Part shown: in pieces, positions 1-13,779 of the stretch | How the letters are laid out: each line of letters starts with the position of its first letter | Position numbering within the stretch: position 1 is the stretch's first letter | DNA from: Opisthocomus hoazin | Taxonomy: Eukaryota; Chordata; Aves; Opisthocomiformes; Opisthocomidae | Reading direction: 5' to 3' | Assembly: GCF_030867145.1 (NCBI RefSeq) | Contig: NC_134436.1 | Span: forward strand, 5,146,001 to 5,210,000 | DNA: 64,000 bases | Position numbers and translations under genes: made by a program | Notes under the pieces: model-generated | Databases searched by the model: none | The model's input: only the letters and a program-made list of their open reading frames with translations | Told to the model about the DNA's origin: nothing

Positions 1-3000
1 ACTCCGTGAAACAGTGAAGATGACACATTTCCAGCTCTTGGTCCCCATCATTTTCTAGTCTAATGGTGACTGCATAGCAGCTACCAAATTGTTAGCAGTT
101 TAAAAAATGTTAAGCTGCAACCTTAATTAACTGAAGAAATTATTCATTTTTAAAAGCTTTCGATTAATTTTTAAACTAGTTTTCATCTGCAAGATCAGCC
201 AACTTGTTTCTTAATTTGTGGACAAAATCACTAAATATTTTAAAAGAATGACAGAATAAAGCTGGTGTCACCATGGTATTGAGAAGAGAGCGAAAAATGG
301 GGCCGTGGTGCGCCATTGTCCCCCTAAGGCTTCTCCCCTCCCTCCATACACCCCCGCTCCCCTATATGCTTCGGCTGGGTCTACCCTATAAACCACCCTC
401 CTTTGTTTTTCCCTCAGCATTAAACATACAATATTTTTTTCATACAATATTTTTTTCATAAGCTGGGGGGGAAATGTGTTTCTGAAAGCATCTTGCAAGC
501 CTGGGGTTTGCCTTTGATGCAGAAGTTTATTGTCCTTGCTATTCTGGAAAAAGTTTTGAGACATTTCAGTTTGTTGGCGGCAGCATGTAGAAGGTGACGT
601 GGAAGGTTTGATTCATGATTTGTGAGATTAAGGGTTATTTTAGACATTCAGGCATTTGCTCTCAGTTAAATTACCACAGCTCAAGCAGAGTATCAGCAAA
701 ATAGTTGCAGGGTCACTGTGACCCTGATTTTATTAGAAACCTTGAAGCAATACAAGTGAACTGATGTTTAAGCAGGCAAATGATGCATTCCACCTCCACC
801 TCAAAACATGAGCAAACAAAAGTGAAAACCAGGTGATCTGGGTTCCAAAAGAGCATCTTTAAGGAATAACTCCCTTGAGCCTTCCTCCAGCTTGTCCTTC
901 CTTCTAGCACACCACTTCCCTTGTTTGGCCAGGCTGGGGATGACAAACTGCTGGCAGGACTTTGCCTTGTTAGAACGGTTATCTGGGTGGGAAGGAGCAC
1001 TTTGTTGCTGCTGCTTCATTTCTGCCCAAGTGATACTGGATCCTCCCATGACAACTTCCAGTGTGACTAGCTGGAGTCAAACTACCAAAAGTAGCACATG
1101 TTACTTAAGCTTTGTCTAATCTCAGCCTAACTGGGCGGTGAGCTGGCCTGGAAGGGCCCCTGTGCTGCTAGAGAAGGAATTAACACCCGCTGGGGTACGC
1201 TGGCGTCCATGCCCTGGTACCCGTGGCTTCTGGCATTGCCAGCTGTCCTGTATTTCAGCAGGGCTTTGCACAGCGGTGTCCTGGCTCATAAGACCACGTG
1301 ATGGTTGGAATAGCTGGACAGACATCAAACGCTCCCCAGGGCAAAGCCACTACTGGGCAAGAGCACCACAGGGAGCTTTAAGCCAGAAGCACAGTGTGAG
1401 CCTCTCCCGTTGCCTACAGGAATTGCGTGAGGTTTGGTAATTCAGGTTATACAGAGCCAGCAGGATCTTGGCTTCATCTGCACTGAGGTTATAGGTGAGC
1501 CCGAGCCCGATGCCCAGCTGCAAGTTCATCCTGGGTGAGTGATGGAGAGCTCAGAGCAGGCACGCAAGGGCTGAAGACACACACTTCTGCTGGGCCAGGA
1601 GAAGAAGCTGCCCAAAGTGCAGACAGGATGGTAACATCCATGCACTGATCTCAAGTGGCCACCAGCATTGCTATCAGGTCCCCAGTGTTATAAAGGCACC
1701 TTTAAACTAAAGCGGAGGATGCTCCTCAAATAAAAATGCATCAATAGAAGCATTAGCTGGGAAATTTCTCTACGTTTTAGCATCTTCCTTCTGGTCCCTC
1801 TCACTTAATATTGAAGACATTCACCATCTTTTGGCAATTCAGTGCTTTCCAAGGCAGCCCAGACACGTGACATCATTCATTTTGATGCAGTACAAACATT
1901 AGAGATTTTCTTTTTTCTTTGCTGTAATGGGTTTCATTTTGAATAGAGTTTGCTGACTTGAAATATCTTTCATAGCTGGCGAATGCGTTTTCCTGTGCTG
2001 AAGCCCGGAGAGGGTGTATTTTGTCACTTGCACCCTGGGCTGAAGCCCCAAACTCCAGCTGCGGCTGCACCGTCTGCTCACCCCCGTGCGTAGCCAGGGC
2101 TGTCAGGTCCCCAGGGGCTGGCAGGGATGGATTAGTGACGAGGGACCGCTGCTCTTTAAGCAAGCCTGGCTGGGGAGTCATTGAGATGGCACCAGGTGCG
2201 TTTTTGGTAAGGAACTGCACAGCACTGCACGCTCTCATCTGGTCCCCAAGGAGCGTAACGGCTGGGCAGGCGCTGATTAAATTGATCTCCCAGGACAATC
2301 TTCCGCATCTGTAAGAACCGTTGTTCATTTTTGCAGCTTCTCCTTGCAACCTACAGCATGCACGAAGCTCTGAAGGCAGAGAGGTGCATCTGGTGGTGCC
2401 GAGGACGTTCATGGACCTTTGTGCGAGAACTTGTTCCTCAGTCACCTGTAGCACAAGGTGTCACATCTCAACAGCTTTCTAGCAGGCACAGGCAAGGCTG
2501 TGTCCAGTGTCCCTCCAGGTATTGAGCATCCCACTTCCCTGGCCCCACACTCGCCCCTGGAGGGAGATGCGCATTAAGTCTTCCCCAAGCTAAAGCCCGA
2601 TTTCATACCCTACTCCACTGGTATTTGAAAATCAGTGGACTGAATTGAGTTCTCATCTCCCCACCTCCAGAAGCCCAGGACAACAGCTCAGAAAACATCA
2701 GCTCCTCCATTTCCAGCCTGGCCAAGCTTGTAGAAGAAGTCAGAAAACTATAAAAATAAGAAGTTATCATCTAGCCCCTGCAGCAATGGTTGTTCTTCAC
2801 CTTCACCAGTGCAGATCTCAGCCTGACCACACAGCCCGGAGACAGACCGCTCGGATCACACTCGATGCCTGTCTACGTGCCTAGCACCACGCCAGCACAC
2901 AGGGACAGCAGAACTGACAGCGTATTCACACCTTGTGTGGCACCAAACCCGCCAGGCCAGGGTCAGCCCTGTGACGCTGTGGTCATGCCAGGGACGATGC

Positions 3001-6000
3001 TTGTCCCTGGCACTGCTTGGGCACGGTAGATGCTCTCCAGCTGGGAAGGGTGAGCAGGGGAGCACAGGTTCTTCTGGTCATCAGCTGAGCCCTTAAATTC
3101 CCACCAGCGGGGCAACATTTTAAAGTAAATTGCAGAGGGTGTGGAAGGACAGGGTCCCCTTGGACATGCTGAAATATTTATATTGTACTCACAAGGACAT
3201 GGCCTGGCTTGTACGCCTGTTTGCCTAACTGATGACGGCTTGATAGCTGCAGCGGGGAGCTTGTTAATTGAATTCCAAAGGGACTAATTACAGCAGGAAT
3301 AAGAGAGCTCTCTGTCATCCCACAGGTTTTTCCACGCATCTGGATTTGAGGGGGCTGCAGGAGCTGGGACTTGTTGGCAAGAGGCAGCCGGCAGAGCCGT
3401 GCTGCCCCAGCCTGTGGTGTTGCTGCCCTCCTGCTGGGCACAGAGAGGGGTGATGCCGGGTTTTGGGCAGATGCCATCAGCTGTTTTCCTGGGCACTGGA
3501 GAGGTGCTCAGCTCACTGGGTACAGCAGGGTGCTAAGCTAAGCATGGGAGGTGGGTGCAGCACATGCCCCCTTCCAGCTCTGGGGCATTTCAAGTCCTGC
3601 TACTGTCTCATGTGGTGCTGTTGGGTAGCTCCTGGCTGGGTTCTTTCAGATCCTTAGCTAAAAAGGGCATGAAAAAGCAATCAAGGACCTGTGTAGTCCC
3701 CCATTCCCAGGACAAAGGGCATCTCTGGGCAGGGGGGATTACTGGCTCCCTTCACCATGGCAGCCCTCAGCACCCGGCTACTGTATTGCCAAGCAGCCAC
3801 ACCGGAGAAGGGCCTGACGTGCCTGCGTGGCGCTGGATGTGTGCAAGGGCCCTCAGACCGAGACCCCCGGGCTGAGCACCACGGTGGTTGTCGGCTGCGA
3901 GGGACCTGCCATGCGCACAGGGGGTTTTATCCGTACTGTGCTGCGGGTGTGACTCGCAGGCTGTACACGGACACGAGGAGCCCAAGCGCTGCAAAAACCC
4001 ATCCCTGTGAATCGCTCGGTGCACAGGGTGCTGCTGCAGAGAGCTTTTTGCTTGGCTATGAGCCCCAGCGCTGCAGCTTTCCCAGCCCCTATCCTTGTAC
4101 TGCATCCTGCAACCCAGCCAACCTGGCCGCGGCAGCAGCTGGGAGCTGAACCCCAGGCAGGCAACGAGAGCTTCCTGCATTTAGAAAGATGTATTTCTAT
4201 ATGTGCATATGTACAAACACAATCATTTTTCCTCCTTTCAGAAGTCAACATTAACTCTAGCTGTGCCAGGGATGCAGTTCACAGCACAGACCTGCAGACA
4301 TAGACGTGCGCTGGCAGAGAAGCTGTGAAGGGGCTGAAGGAAAAAAAAGGTTCTGTGCTGCTGCTTTCTACACCAACTCCTGACCCGACCTGTCTGACAA
4401 CTTTCCTGACTGATATAGCACGCAGAAAATGATTCTTGGTCATGAAATGGTTTTACTGCTGTCAGGGATTCCAGTCACAGCAGGGACATGCGTTTTCACC
4501 TGGCCCTGGCTATATTTTTGGGACATCGTGGCACTTTGAGGATGCCTGGGGGCAGGTGCCCTGCATACCTCTGCTTGTAGTGCTGGTGCTGCTGCTACAA
4601 GGGTGCAAAGTGGTTTTTTTAATGGGACAAGGAGAAGACTGGTCCTCCCATCTAGCTGGAGTAAAATTTAGGGTACCTTATGCACAAAGGATGGGCTAAG
4701 AGGGAATTTCACCTCCTTCCACCAAAGGCAGTAGGGGCATTGCTGGCCCTCGGGGATGAGGTCTGTCCATGGTTTGCAGCTGTGGGAGCAGGACCCACAT
4801 CTCTGGCAGTCTCGGCCATGACCCTAGACTTGTCTGCCTGGGGTCATCCCCTCTGCTAATCGCCGCATGCGTCTGTCCTGGCAGAGCATGTGGCTCCCTG
4901 TATGCTACTGCCATGTCCAATCTCACACGGTGTCCCCATTCCTCCTAAGCAGCAGGTTACAAACGTCTCAGTGCCTTGAAAAGTGAGTTACTGAAAGGTT
5001 CGCAAGGAGAACTGCAGCAGTGATTGTTGCAGACTGTTGGTTCCCCTGCCTTCAAATTTTTGGGAAATCAAAAGTTTACGGTGCAGCCCAAACGACCTCC
5101 ATCTGTGCTTCCCATTTGCATGACCATGCTGGTTTTTGAAGTACCCACATGAGGAGGTCTCAGGTTGTGGAAGCAGGATGGGGAACTGCAGCTCCTGCAG
5201 TGGCTCTGGATAAACCTCAGGCAAGATGAGCTGTTCCCAGAGGCTCAGATTATGGCAGAAGGAGCTTTAGTCCAGTGTAACTTAGAGCACCCCACAGACC
5301 GCGGGTTTGGGGTGCAGATGTAGCCAGGGAGAAGCTACCTGCCTGTAACTGCTGGCAGCAGCCTGTTTTGCCCTGGGGCAGAGGGAGAAACAGCTTTATA
5401 GACCTTTACTCCGGAGCTGCAGCTGGGTCTTCCACCTTGGTGACTCCAGGACACTTGAGGGCAATAAGAGGGACATATCTTAAAAATGTAGGAAACACCT
5501 TGCTGGGGAAAAAAGAAAGGTGAATTTACTGGAGCCAGAGTTTAACAGAGAAGGGACTAAAGTTAGAGACAACTATAGAGAAATAAAAGAAATCAGATTT
5601 TTAATGGATTTGCCTGTGCTTCAGACTGGTTCCAAAAAGCTTGGAGTGATCCAGGTTACAAGGTAATAAGTTGCTGAGATCTTTATACTGCTTCTGGACA
5701 GGACTATGGTCTGGAGTATTCATTTGATTTGGAGAGGGTGTGTATTGCATATCAGCTTCCATTTCTTTCCTTGTGGTTATAATCAAACTCAGATTTTTAT
5801 TCTTATTTTTTTCCCCAAAGAGTTCCCCTTATATCTAGCTTAGGGTTTGTTCCCTGGGGGTATCTGCCCCACTTCAGAGGAAAGAAAGTGGCTTTTTCTG
5901 GAGGCCAGCAAGGCTGCGTGGGTGCGTGGTTACCCAGGGGGTGACTGGGGGTTGCAGGATTGAAAGGAAACATGAGAGAAAGGGCCCTCCTGCCAGGGGA

Positions 6001-7631
6001 GAATATTTCTATTCTGTCTCATTCTGTACTTTATGTAATTGAAGAGGTTCAGGTGCTCTAATAAAAGCCAGGTCTCAGGTTTTGTGCCTTCCCTTGGGGA
6101 AAAGGTGCAGGTAGGCTCTCCTAGAGCCCAGCTCAGCGACCTCGTGGAGGTTTGCTGGCTTGTATCAAAAATAGAAATAATTAATGGTAATGAAACATCT
6201 CCAGGAGCTTCAGGTTTCTCTTCTCCTTCAACCCTCATGTCTCAAAGGTAAACTATTACATTGCCAATATTGAGTGAAGGGCTGTTTGAAAGTATTAAGG
6301 CTCCAGTTCATCAGAGGTCATGTTTTGTTTGATTTTGGCCAATTGGCAGTTCCCTGTGTTTGCATCTGCTCCTGGAAGTAAATGTCTTCTCAGCTTCTGT
6401 GCCAATGCCATCAGCGGCCAAAGGCTGGGTGCCCAGTTGTGTGGGGGGGACAGTTCTTTACCACCACTCTGTCCCAAGGCTGGCAAACAGGAGATCCTGA
6501 GCCCCCACCTCTGAGGTCTGACATCGAGCCTTTTCCAGCATCTCTGGCTTCCAGGCTGGAGAACCTGGATCCAAGCCTCAGAAGGAGCAAAACTATTTGA
6601 ACCGGGCAGGAAAAACCCACTTTGTGCGCAGGCCTCTCAGCTCGCAGCAGCAATCTGTCCCAACACTGCCTGCCATGGTACCTGGCTGGTCTGTGCACGG
6701 ACGGTGGCCAAAGCTCCCGGGCACCTGGAGGAGGGATTGGGGTTACGAGGTTTCAGCATCGGTGCGTGGATGCCTTCCAGCACCTGCAACGGTCTTGTAC
6801 GTGCGCTGCATGTTTCCTGCCCCAGGAAATGCCGGGCTTGTTCCAAACCAACTGTCTGTGGGCAGCAAGTCCAACCTGAGCATGCTGCACCCATCAGGTT
6901 TTGGGTCCTGCCAGTGATGTCAGTCCTCTGGAAGACAGAAAAACCCTACAAGATCTTCTTTCTGTGTCCTTCAGAGTGACAGCGGAGCTAAAAAAGATTG
7001 ATCAGCAGCTAAGTACAGAAGCAATTTTCCATTTTCTTCTGAAGAGCTAGGTTTTCCCAGCTTTGGTTTTCAGATTAAAAAAAAAAAAAAGTATCTGGGA
7101 GGAGGCAGGCATGTTTCATAAACAGTTCATTATAGTCCAAAACACGACAGCAAGCCTCTATTTAAAATTACCAACACAGGCTGCTCCAGAGCAGCCCTGC
7201 CGTGCCCCGTCGTTGCGGGACTGCCAACACAACTGCGAACCCAAGCACCTGGGCTGGGAACTGCCTCTCCATCCCCAGTAAGGCTTCTTTCATGACATGG
7301 GTTATCGTCAGGCACTGTTTGCCTCTCTTGCTTTCTGACCGATGATTGTTGCTGTCAGCTTGCTCTTATCCCATTTATTATATAGGTTGTTCTATTTGTG
7401 TTTATTGCTTCTTTTGCCTTTCATCTAATCAAGGTGCATTTTTTTCGTTGCTTTTTTAATCAGTGTGGATTTTTTGAAAACACTTAGGGCACCTTTTCAA
7501 ATGACCGTCAACAACTCTAAATTAATCACTCCCATTACTCCAATAATACTCCTTCCAGTTCCGAAATGTTTTCAGCAGGGCCCTTCTCTGGCCACAGTAC
7601 GTGCCTGTATCAGTGCCCAGGCATGGACTGT
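1..7631. other. Gene-free sequence, left end of window
   Basis: No exon, RNA gene or recognisable transposon was found. The open frames here are all short, have no recognisable domain, overlap one another on both strands and are not bounded by consistent splice sites. Only small features stand out: a 16-bp tandem duplication near 425-456 and an A-run at about 7078-7090. If the DELE1 assignment at the right end is correct, this is part of the long intergenic interval upstream of that gene. Confidence 0.6.
425..456. repeat. 16-bp perfect tandem duplication
   Basis: The unit catacaatattttttt occurs twice back to back (425-440 and 441-456). This looks like a simple slippage duplication. No function is implied. 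Confidence 0.85.
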
Positions 7632-7796
7632 CACAGAATCACAGAATCACAGAGTAGTAGGGGTTGGAAGGGACCACTGTTGTGGGTCATCTAGTCCAAC
7701 CCTCCTGCTGAAGCAGGGTCACCTACAGCAGGCTGCACAGGACCTTGTCCAGGCGGGTCTTGAATATCTCCAGAGAAGGAGACTGTCCTTGGGCAG
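7632..7796 (-). mobile_element. CR1 LINE, 3' end, 5'-truncated
   Basis: The sequence begins with cacagaatcacagaatcac and continues with ggttggaagggacc and ctagtccaaccctcctgctg. This is the reverse complement of the terminal 8-mer repeat and 3' UTR of an avian CR1 non-LTR retrotransposon. It continues into the end of ORF2, where the minus strand reads sequence related to the SPSLEIFKT..LD C-terminus, and then stops abruptly. Severe 5' truncation is normal for CR1. It is one of the two youngest-looking copies in the window. Confidence 0.93.
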
Positions 7797-10700
7797 AGCC
7801 ACAAAACTGGGGCATGGTAGATAACAGTTAATAAGGAGGTTTGTCTGGTGATCAGTTCACCCTAAACCAGTAGAAGAGAGGCTAAACCAGCAGTATTCTG
7901 AAGACCATGAACACTCTGAGTCAGAAAGTAATTAGGTTATGTTTCTGAAGCTTCGAGGAAGTGTGATCAGGAGCCAACCAAGATCCAGCAGGAGCCGTGC
8001 CAGGATGTGCTTATCTCCCTCTGGCTACAGCGAAACCAGAGTCAGTCAATCTCCATCACGCCCTTTAGGGTACAGCATGGGGACAAGGAGGAGAACTCTC
8101 CTTCTTTTGAAGAGGCCACTCAAAAATCCCCAGTCCACAGGCGCAGGCTGAGGAGCACCACGTTACCATGTGTTGGGTGTTTTACGGGAGATGCTGGAGG
8201 CTGGCTTCCACCTCCTAGAGTTTTCTTAGAGAGAAAATAAATCTTGAATTACCTTGTTTTCATTTCCAATAAAAGCGCATGTTGGCAGTTGCCTTGGAGC
8301 TAATAATCTGACACGGTGCTGTGCATCTGTGAATGCCTGTAAGCATGGCTGTGCTGGTTCTGTGTTTGAGACTGACAGTGCAGCACTATGTTGTTGCTTT
8401 CCTACCACTATATTGTGTTTCCAGTGCATCATAATAAAAAGAAACATGAAGGTAGGTGATTTATCATAATACAAAAATAAAAGGCTTAATAACGTAAATT
8501 ATGCACATCATTAACCCCAACAGTTGCTCCAAAATGGACATAAACTCTGCAAGAAAATCATCTTTAGGTTAAGCCATGCCAATTTTCTCCGAAGGGCTAC
8601 CTCAAAGGTGCTGGAGGACCCACGTGTCCTCTTCTCATGAGGTCTGCAGAGCTGGCTCGGAGCCCTGTCAATGCACTAACAGCAGTAGAAGACACCTGTT
8701 CCTCCTTGGGGGCCGGGTTGTGCTACCCATGGAGAGGCTGCAGTACCCCCAGGCACGTTCCCCCTCCATCCATAAACCAACAGTAGGTCAGGCATGGAAG
8801 ACGGGATTCATCGGGCTACGGTGGAGGTGGACCTGTCATTATCAGCAACTTGTCTGTTCGAGGCAGATGAAGTCAGTGGCACAACTCATCTCATCCTGCA
8901 GTAGATGTCAGATAAGTGTGGGTGAACTACACACCACCCCAAAGTGCTATGTGTCCCCTCTGACGGTGTGGGAAGCCAAAAATAGCCAGCTCAGATGTCT
9001 CGCTTTGATGTCTAACATGGCCAGAGGTGAATCCCGTGCCATGCTGCTGTGTCTTCAAGAAATATAAAGGAGAGGAGGGAAACTGGTGTTGAATGACGCC
9101 TCCTTTCCAATTTCTCCCTGTCCCTTCTGCTGACTATTTACCCTCTTCGAAGAGGAAAGAGTCAGTTTAAACTCTTTCATCAGATCACCCTCATCAAATC
9201 CAAGTGGGCTGCAGCCTCAGTGGGATTTCCCAGTCCCCTCCCATCACCCAGATTCCTAAAGCTTGTTTAAAGCCACTTAAAACCTTCCTGTGAAGAATTT
9301 TCCCTTGCAAAAATTAGACCTCATGAAAATAAACAATTCCCAGAGGAAATTTCAATTTGATTACAAATATTGACTTGCTTGGGGGAAGTTTTTTTTAAAG
9401 AAAAATCCATTTGGAATCAACATTTTCAAATTAAACATGTATGTTCGCTCTGTTATAGTCCTTAACTTGGAAAAATATCAATTTTTTTTCCAGTGGTTGG
9501 GGATTTTAGGAGTTTCTTCTATCCATATTTTTCTGCAAGAGCTGAACAAAATAGTTGCCTTGAAAATGGGCAAAGCAGGAAAAAGATTTGGTTTAATTTT
9601 AAAAGATTAGAAAAATGTAATATGAAATGTTGTAAATCATTTTCATGCTTCTAAAAAAGCCCACAAAAATGCATAAATATGTGTATTACGGCTGCAGCCC
9701 CAGGAGATGCCTGAGCTGCAGAAGCACCAGGCAGAGAAGCCACAGTGGGTGCTGTTCCTCCAGCATTGCTCGGACGGTCTCCATCACGCCACTGCTCCCG
9801 TTTCCAGCAGGTCAGAGTGATTTTGCATGGATGTGGCAGCCAGGAGACACTGGGAGATGAGCAGACAGGTGGGGAAAAACTCAGTGGTCTCCCAACTTAG
9901 TGGTAGCACCAAGCTTTGCATGGGCTCCCCATCATTTCTGGGCTGAAGACCCTAAGCATGGGGGCTCTCAGAGTGCAGTCCCTTAAAGGCATCCAGGCCA
10001 GTCGATGTTTGTATGGGTCACTGAACGAAGTTAGGGCTTCACACCCCACCAAAGTTGTACTTCAGACAGCCCTTTACCCTTCTGGGGTTTGGTCCTGCTG
10101 GGCAAAGCAAAAACCATCTGCTTAGGATGTGTCTTTTTGGTTTTCCCTCCCAGATTCTCTCTTTCTCTGCTGAGGGTGATCCTTCTACTCTGGGAAATGC
10201 TGAAGCTGAGCTGAAACACATCAGAAACCTCACGCATTTCAGGACATTGGGTGCTCAGGTGTGAATGCGTGCTCCGTTTGCCACTTTATGGTTTAAAAAA
10301 AGGTAAGAAACCAACTTAGCTGCATCCAATGTAGGAGCTTTGTCAGGGGAGAGGGGCAAACTGTACGACAAGACCCTGTGAGCTCTGTGTCCTGATTGTC
10401 TTTGGAGGGGAAGGACTGGGTAGGAGGCAGAACGAGCTGAAAGAACAGCAACCTTCTTCTGATGCAGAGAAGGCTTGAACGCCCTGACATTTGTCCTGTG
10501 AATGAGAAGTATTGATGGGGACCAGCCAAACAAGCCTCTGCCAAAATAAAACAAAAACTAACTCATTTATTTTAAAACTAAAAACTTCTCACCTTAAGTG
10601 ATCCTGCCTGGAGTTGTGGGCTCTCTTGAAGCCCGAATCAGGGGGAAGAGGGGTTAAGCTCTCCCCAGAGTGGGGGACCACGCCAGGTCCCCAGCAGCAG

Positions 10701-11224
10701 CAGTTGCTCAGGTCCCTGCTGAAGATGGGCAAGCTCTAGCAGAGATACTGCTCGTTGGAGGCATCCCAGTATCAGCCACAAATTACTCCAGACAGTGGAA
10801 GTGCTATTTAGGAGCACTTTATTAATAGACGCGCATAACAAATCGCTGATAACAAATGCAAAAAGCCCTTGGACTAAAGGCCTGTTTGCCCAGGCAACAT
10901 CCCCGCTGAGCACAGCAGCCATCAGTCGCAGCAGGAGCAGCTCGCTCTGGCAGGAGAGCCGCACTCTTACAACAAAGCAGGAAAACAAACGCCTGAACTG
11001 TTTACCATAGCAAAGGTGCAATTCCTGCGCCTTCCCAGCCTTACCCTCGCACGCACGTGAGCAGGCGCCGGGCTCCAGCACGTGATGCTCGAGCCTGTCT
11101 CTCACCACGCGTTGCACAGCACAGCCAGGAGGCCCGGCTGCAGTCCCTGGTGCCCGGTGTTCGCCCGTCTCTGCAGCGAGCGGTGCAGCTGTCCGGCGCT
11201 TGCTCCACGATTCCTCAATATTCT
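7797..11224. other. Gene-free sequence, nothing recognised
   Basis: Mixed-composition non-coding DNA. An AT-rich part (about 9,300-9,660) has poly-A/T runs. No transposon family, exon pair or RNA gene was recognised. The longest open frames (204 aa on the minus strand near 10,638-11,252 and 163 aa on the plus strand near 8,576-9,067) carry no known domain and are treated as chance. Confidence 0.55.
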
Positions 11225-11470
11225 TTCTCGAATAATTGTGTTTCAAATACACTATTCTGCGCAGACATGATTAAGCTGTTTAGGACGACGGATGTTGCCA
11301 ATGAGGATAACCTCTCTTAAGGTTAATTACTCATTTGTAAACCGACCTTTGGAGGTATGCATTATTCATCAGTACTCCCGAACTAACGGGCCAGATCATT
11401 TTCAGCCACTGGGTTTTCTGCCGAAGTCTTTAGTTATTCCATAACCGAGGGCAACTGCTGAAGCACAGGC
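11225..11470. other. Candidate conserved non-coding block A
   Basis: A compact AT-rich stretch retains several CpG dinucleotides (for example gacgacgg, aaccgacc and cccgaactaacgggcc). It contains homeodomain-type TAAT cores (ggttaattactc) and the pseudo-palindrome cccgaactaacggg. It has neither a transposon signature nor coding structure. Retained CpGs in AT-rich DNA suggest constraint, but only an alignment can show it. Confidence 0.25.
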
Positions 11471-12284
11471 AGAGCAACGCCCCTGGGTGCCACCTCTGTG
11501 TGGGATGCTTATGCTCGCCCATCATTTAGACCACAGCCCAGGTTTAGGCTGGACCACAGCCCGACAGCCACTTCTCTTCCCCACCTGTGTATTTCTTCCT
11601 TGAAGCCTGACTGACCTTAAACTATCTTGGAGACTCCTCTCCAGGAGCTTGACATTTAAAAGTGCGGTGACAGAAAATAACTTCTTCTAAAAATACGTGT
11701 AACTTATTTACCACCACCAGGAGAGAGAGAGAAGAATTCAAATGAAGGCATACATATACATCGCGCCACTCGATTGTGACTTTTCACTGATGCCGTGTGG
11801 CAGAAGCACTTTCTCCTCCTGCGTTATGGTGGCATGCGAGGCTTTTTCTCCATCTCCAAACCTGGGACTGGGCAAGCAGGGGCAAGGATAAGGAGAGAGG
11901 GGATCCCCCTGACCCCTCCCGGGCTGCAGGGAGAGCACAGGGCAAGGGTCCAGTCTTGGGGGACCCAAGGAGCCAATTTAAAATCTCGCAGCCACCAAAA
12001 GTGGAAGGCAGGAACACACAAGCCAGTATTTATTGAGAAAACACCGCATGGATCATTCTTTGTCAGATTATACAAATGAAGAAGGAAAAAAAAAAAGAAA
12101 AAAGAAATCAAAGACTAAACACTGCACAAACTGGTGAGCTCAGTACTCGGAAACTGCTTATACCTCCGTGGGGAAAAGCCTCCTGCACGCCACGTCCTCC
12201 CAGGCGAGAGCAGACCCTGCCCAAACAGGCTCGTCACCACATTCCCCACCCAAAACTACAGCGTAGCCACGGGGCAGTCTCCTG

Positions 12285-12450
12285 AACGTGAGGCGTTCAT
12301 GTATCTTTAATTATTGTTTCAGCCACATAAATCCATGCTGAATTAAAATTCATGATGGTTCTAGGGTACAAGTGCAAACAATTTGTTCGGTAAACTTTGC
12401 TCTAATTGGCATTCTGAAAATTTCCTGTTAATCAAGCCCCTTGGGCTCGG
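12285..12450. other. Candidate conserved non-coding block B
   Basis: An AT-rich block with closely spaced TAAT/ATTA cores (ctttaattattg, gaattaaaattc, ctctaattggc, ctgttaatcaag), no long homopolymer and no transposon similarity. It resembles a developmental enhancer more than decayed repeat DNA. This is inference from composition only. Confidence 0.25.
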
Positions 12451-13779
12451 TTTACCAGTGTAGTTCTGCCTGCGAATGTCAGTGCTCGGAGGGTGCACAC
12501 ATGTATGCCGATTTCAAGGGTCTTTATGCGATATTAACTCATACACCTTGTCCTCATATTAATTTGCAAGTAATTTTTTAACAACCTTCTGTGGCCCTGT
12601 CTTTTATCTCGCTGCTTCATTACTTGAGGCAAGCAAGCGAGCAGAAGAGCATTTATAAAACCTGAAACAAAATTGCACTCAGAAATGTCTAGGATCTGAA
12701 CACAAAATGCCCCAGAGGGTGCCTGAAATTCCTCCCTGCAGGAGCCGCCTTTCCAGCGGCACTTGACTCCAAGTGCCCACGGGAGAAATGAGAAGATACT
12801 CGGGCCAGCACGGTAAATGTCAGGCGTGCGAGCAGTGTGGCTACACGGAGGCTCCAGCCACACGTGCCCAGAAATACGGCTACGGAGCTGGGTAACGCTG
12901 CCGTCCTCGTAAGCCAAGGATATGAATGTCACCTGCAGAGTCAAGGCATGAGCGGAGCTTATTTTTCATCCTATCTTCATGTGCACAGGGAACATCAGAA
13001 ACGCCTCCAGCAGATGCCAGGGTCTGGGTGGGTCTTGCTGCAGAGACCCACTTCCCATGTACCGCCCAACATGGACCAGTTGCCCAGTTCTGGGTGTTTT
13101 TCTCCAAGCAACACCCTCTCCGCAGTGATGCCCAATCAGTCCCATCTGGGACCACTGCCAGGAGGATTTTAGAAGCTTTCAGTGAACCCCCCTTCAGTTT
13201 TGCAGCCTTATCAGGCTCATCCTTAACTTACATCCCAAGAGATTTGGGAATAGAGAAGCTATGTATAACCCGAGTGTCTCTTCCCACCAGCACAGTAAGG
13301 CAGAAGAGTAGAAATAACAAAATAATGAGCAACTGACAGCGATCAGGGGAGTGGTGGAGAAGCTCTCTTGGATGGAAATACGCGGTAAGGAAATGTATGA
13401 GAACTGGCAGTTCCCAGAAGAGACCAAAAATGGTGCACAACAGCAAACTGCTCTCCTGTGAAAGCAGATAAGAAGCATAATTAGATGGCATTACAGCTGC
13501 AGCAAGGTCTGGAAGCTGGAAAGAAATCGTACAGGAAGTCAAAACGGGCACGTGCCTGGGGGGAGAACACAGGAATAATACAGGTTCACAGCGTGAGAGT
13601 CGCTAAGTCTGCGCGAACAAGGTTTCAGAGGCAACCAGCTAGGGTCTGCAAATAAATTAGATGTAAAATGAGAACAGCAAGATGCGTAGGGGTGTACGTG
13701 TCTGGGGAAGGAGAACAGACTGAGCGTTCAAAGCAGGAATTTTCCCTGTCTCCCTTGTCTCTGTCCTTATAAAAAGGTT
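12451..13779. other. Gene-free sequence, nothing recognised
   Basis: No exon or repeat family is identifiable with confidence. The part from 13,300 to 13,780 has the purine-rich look of a decayed CR1 internal region running in the same direction as the fragment that follows, but I cannot align it by eye. Confidence 0.45.

Noticed and set aside
1873..2454. 193-aa minus-strand ORF
   Set aside because: Random-looking composition and no recognised similarity. An overlapping frame on the other strand is also open.
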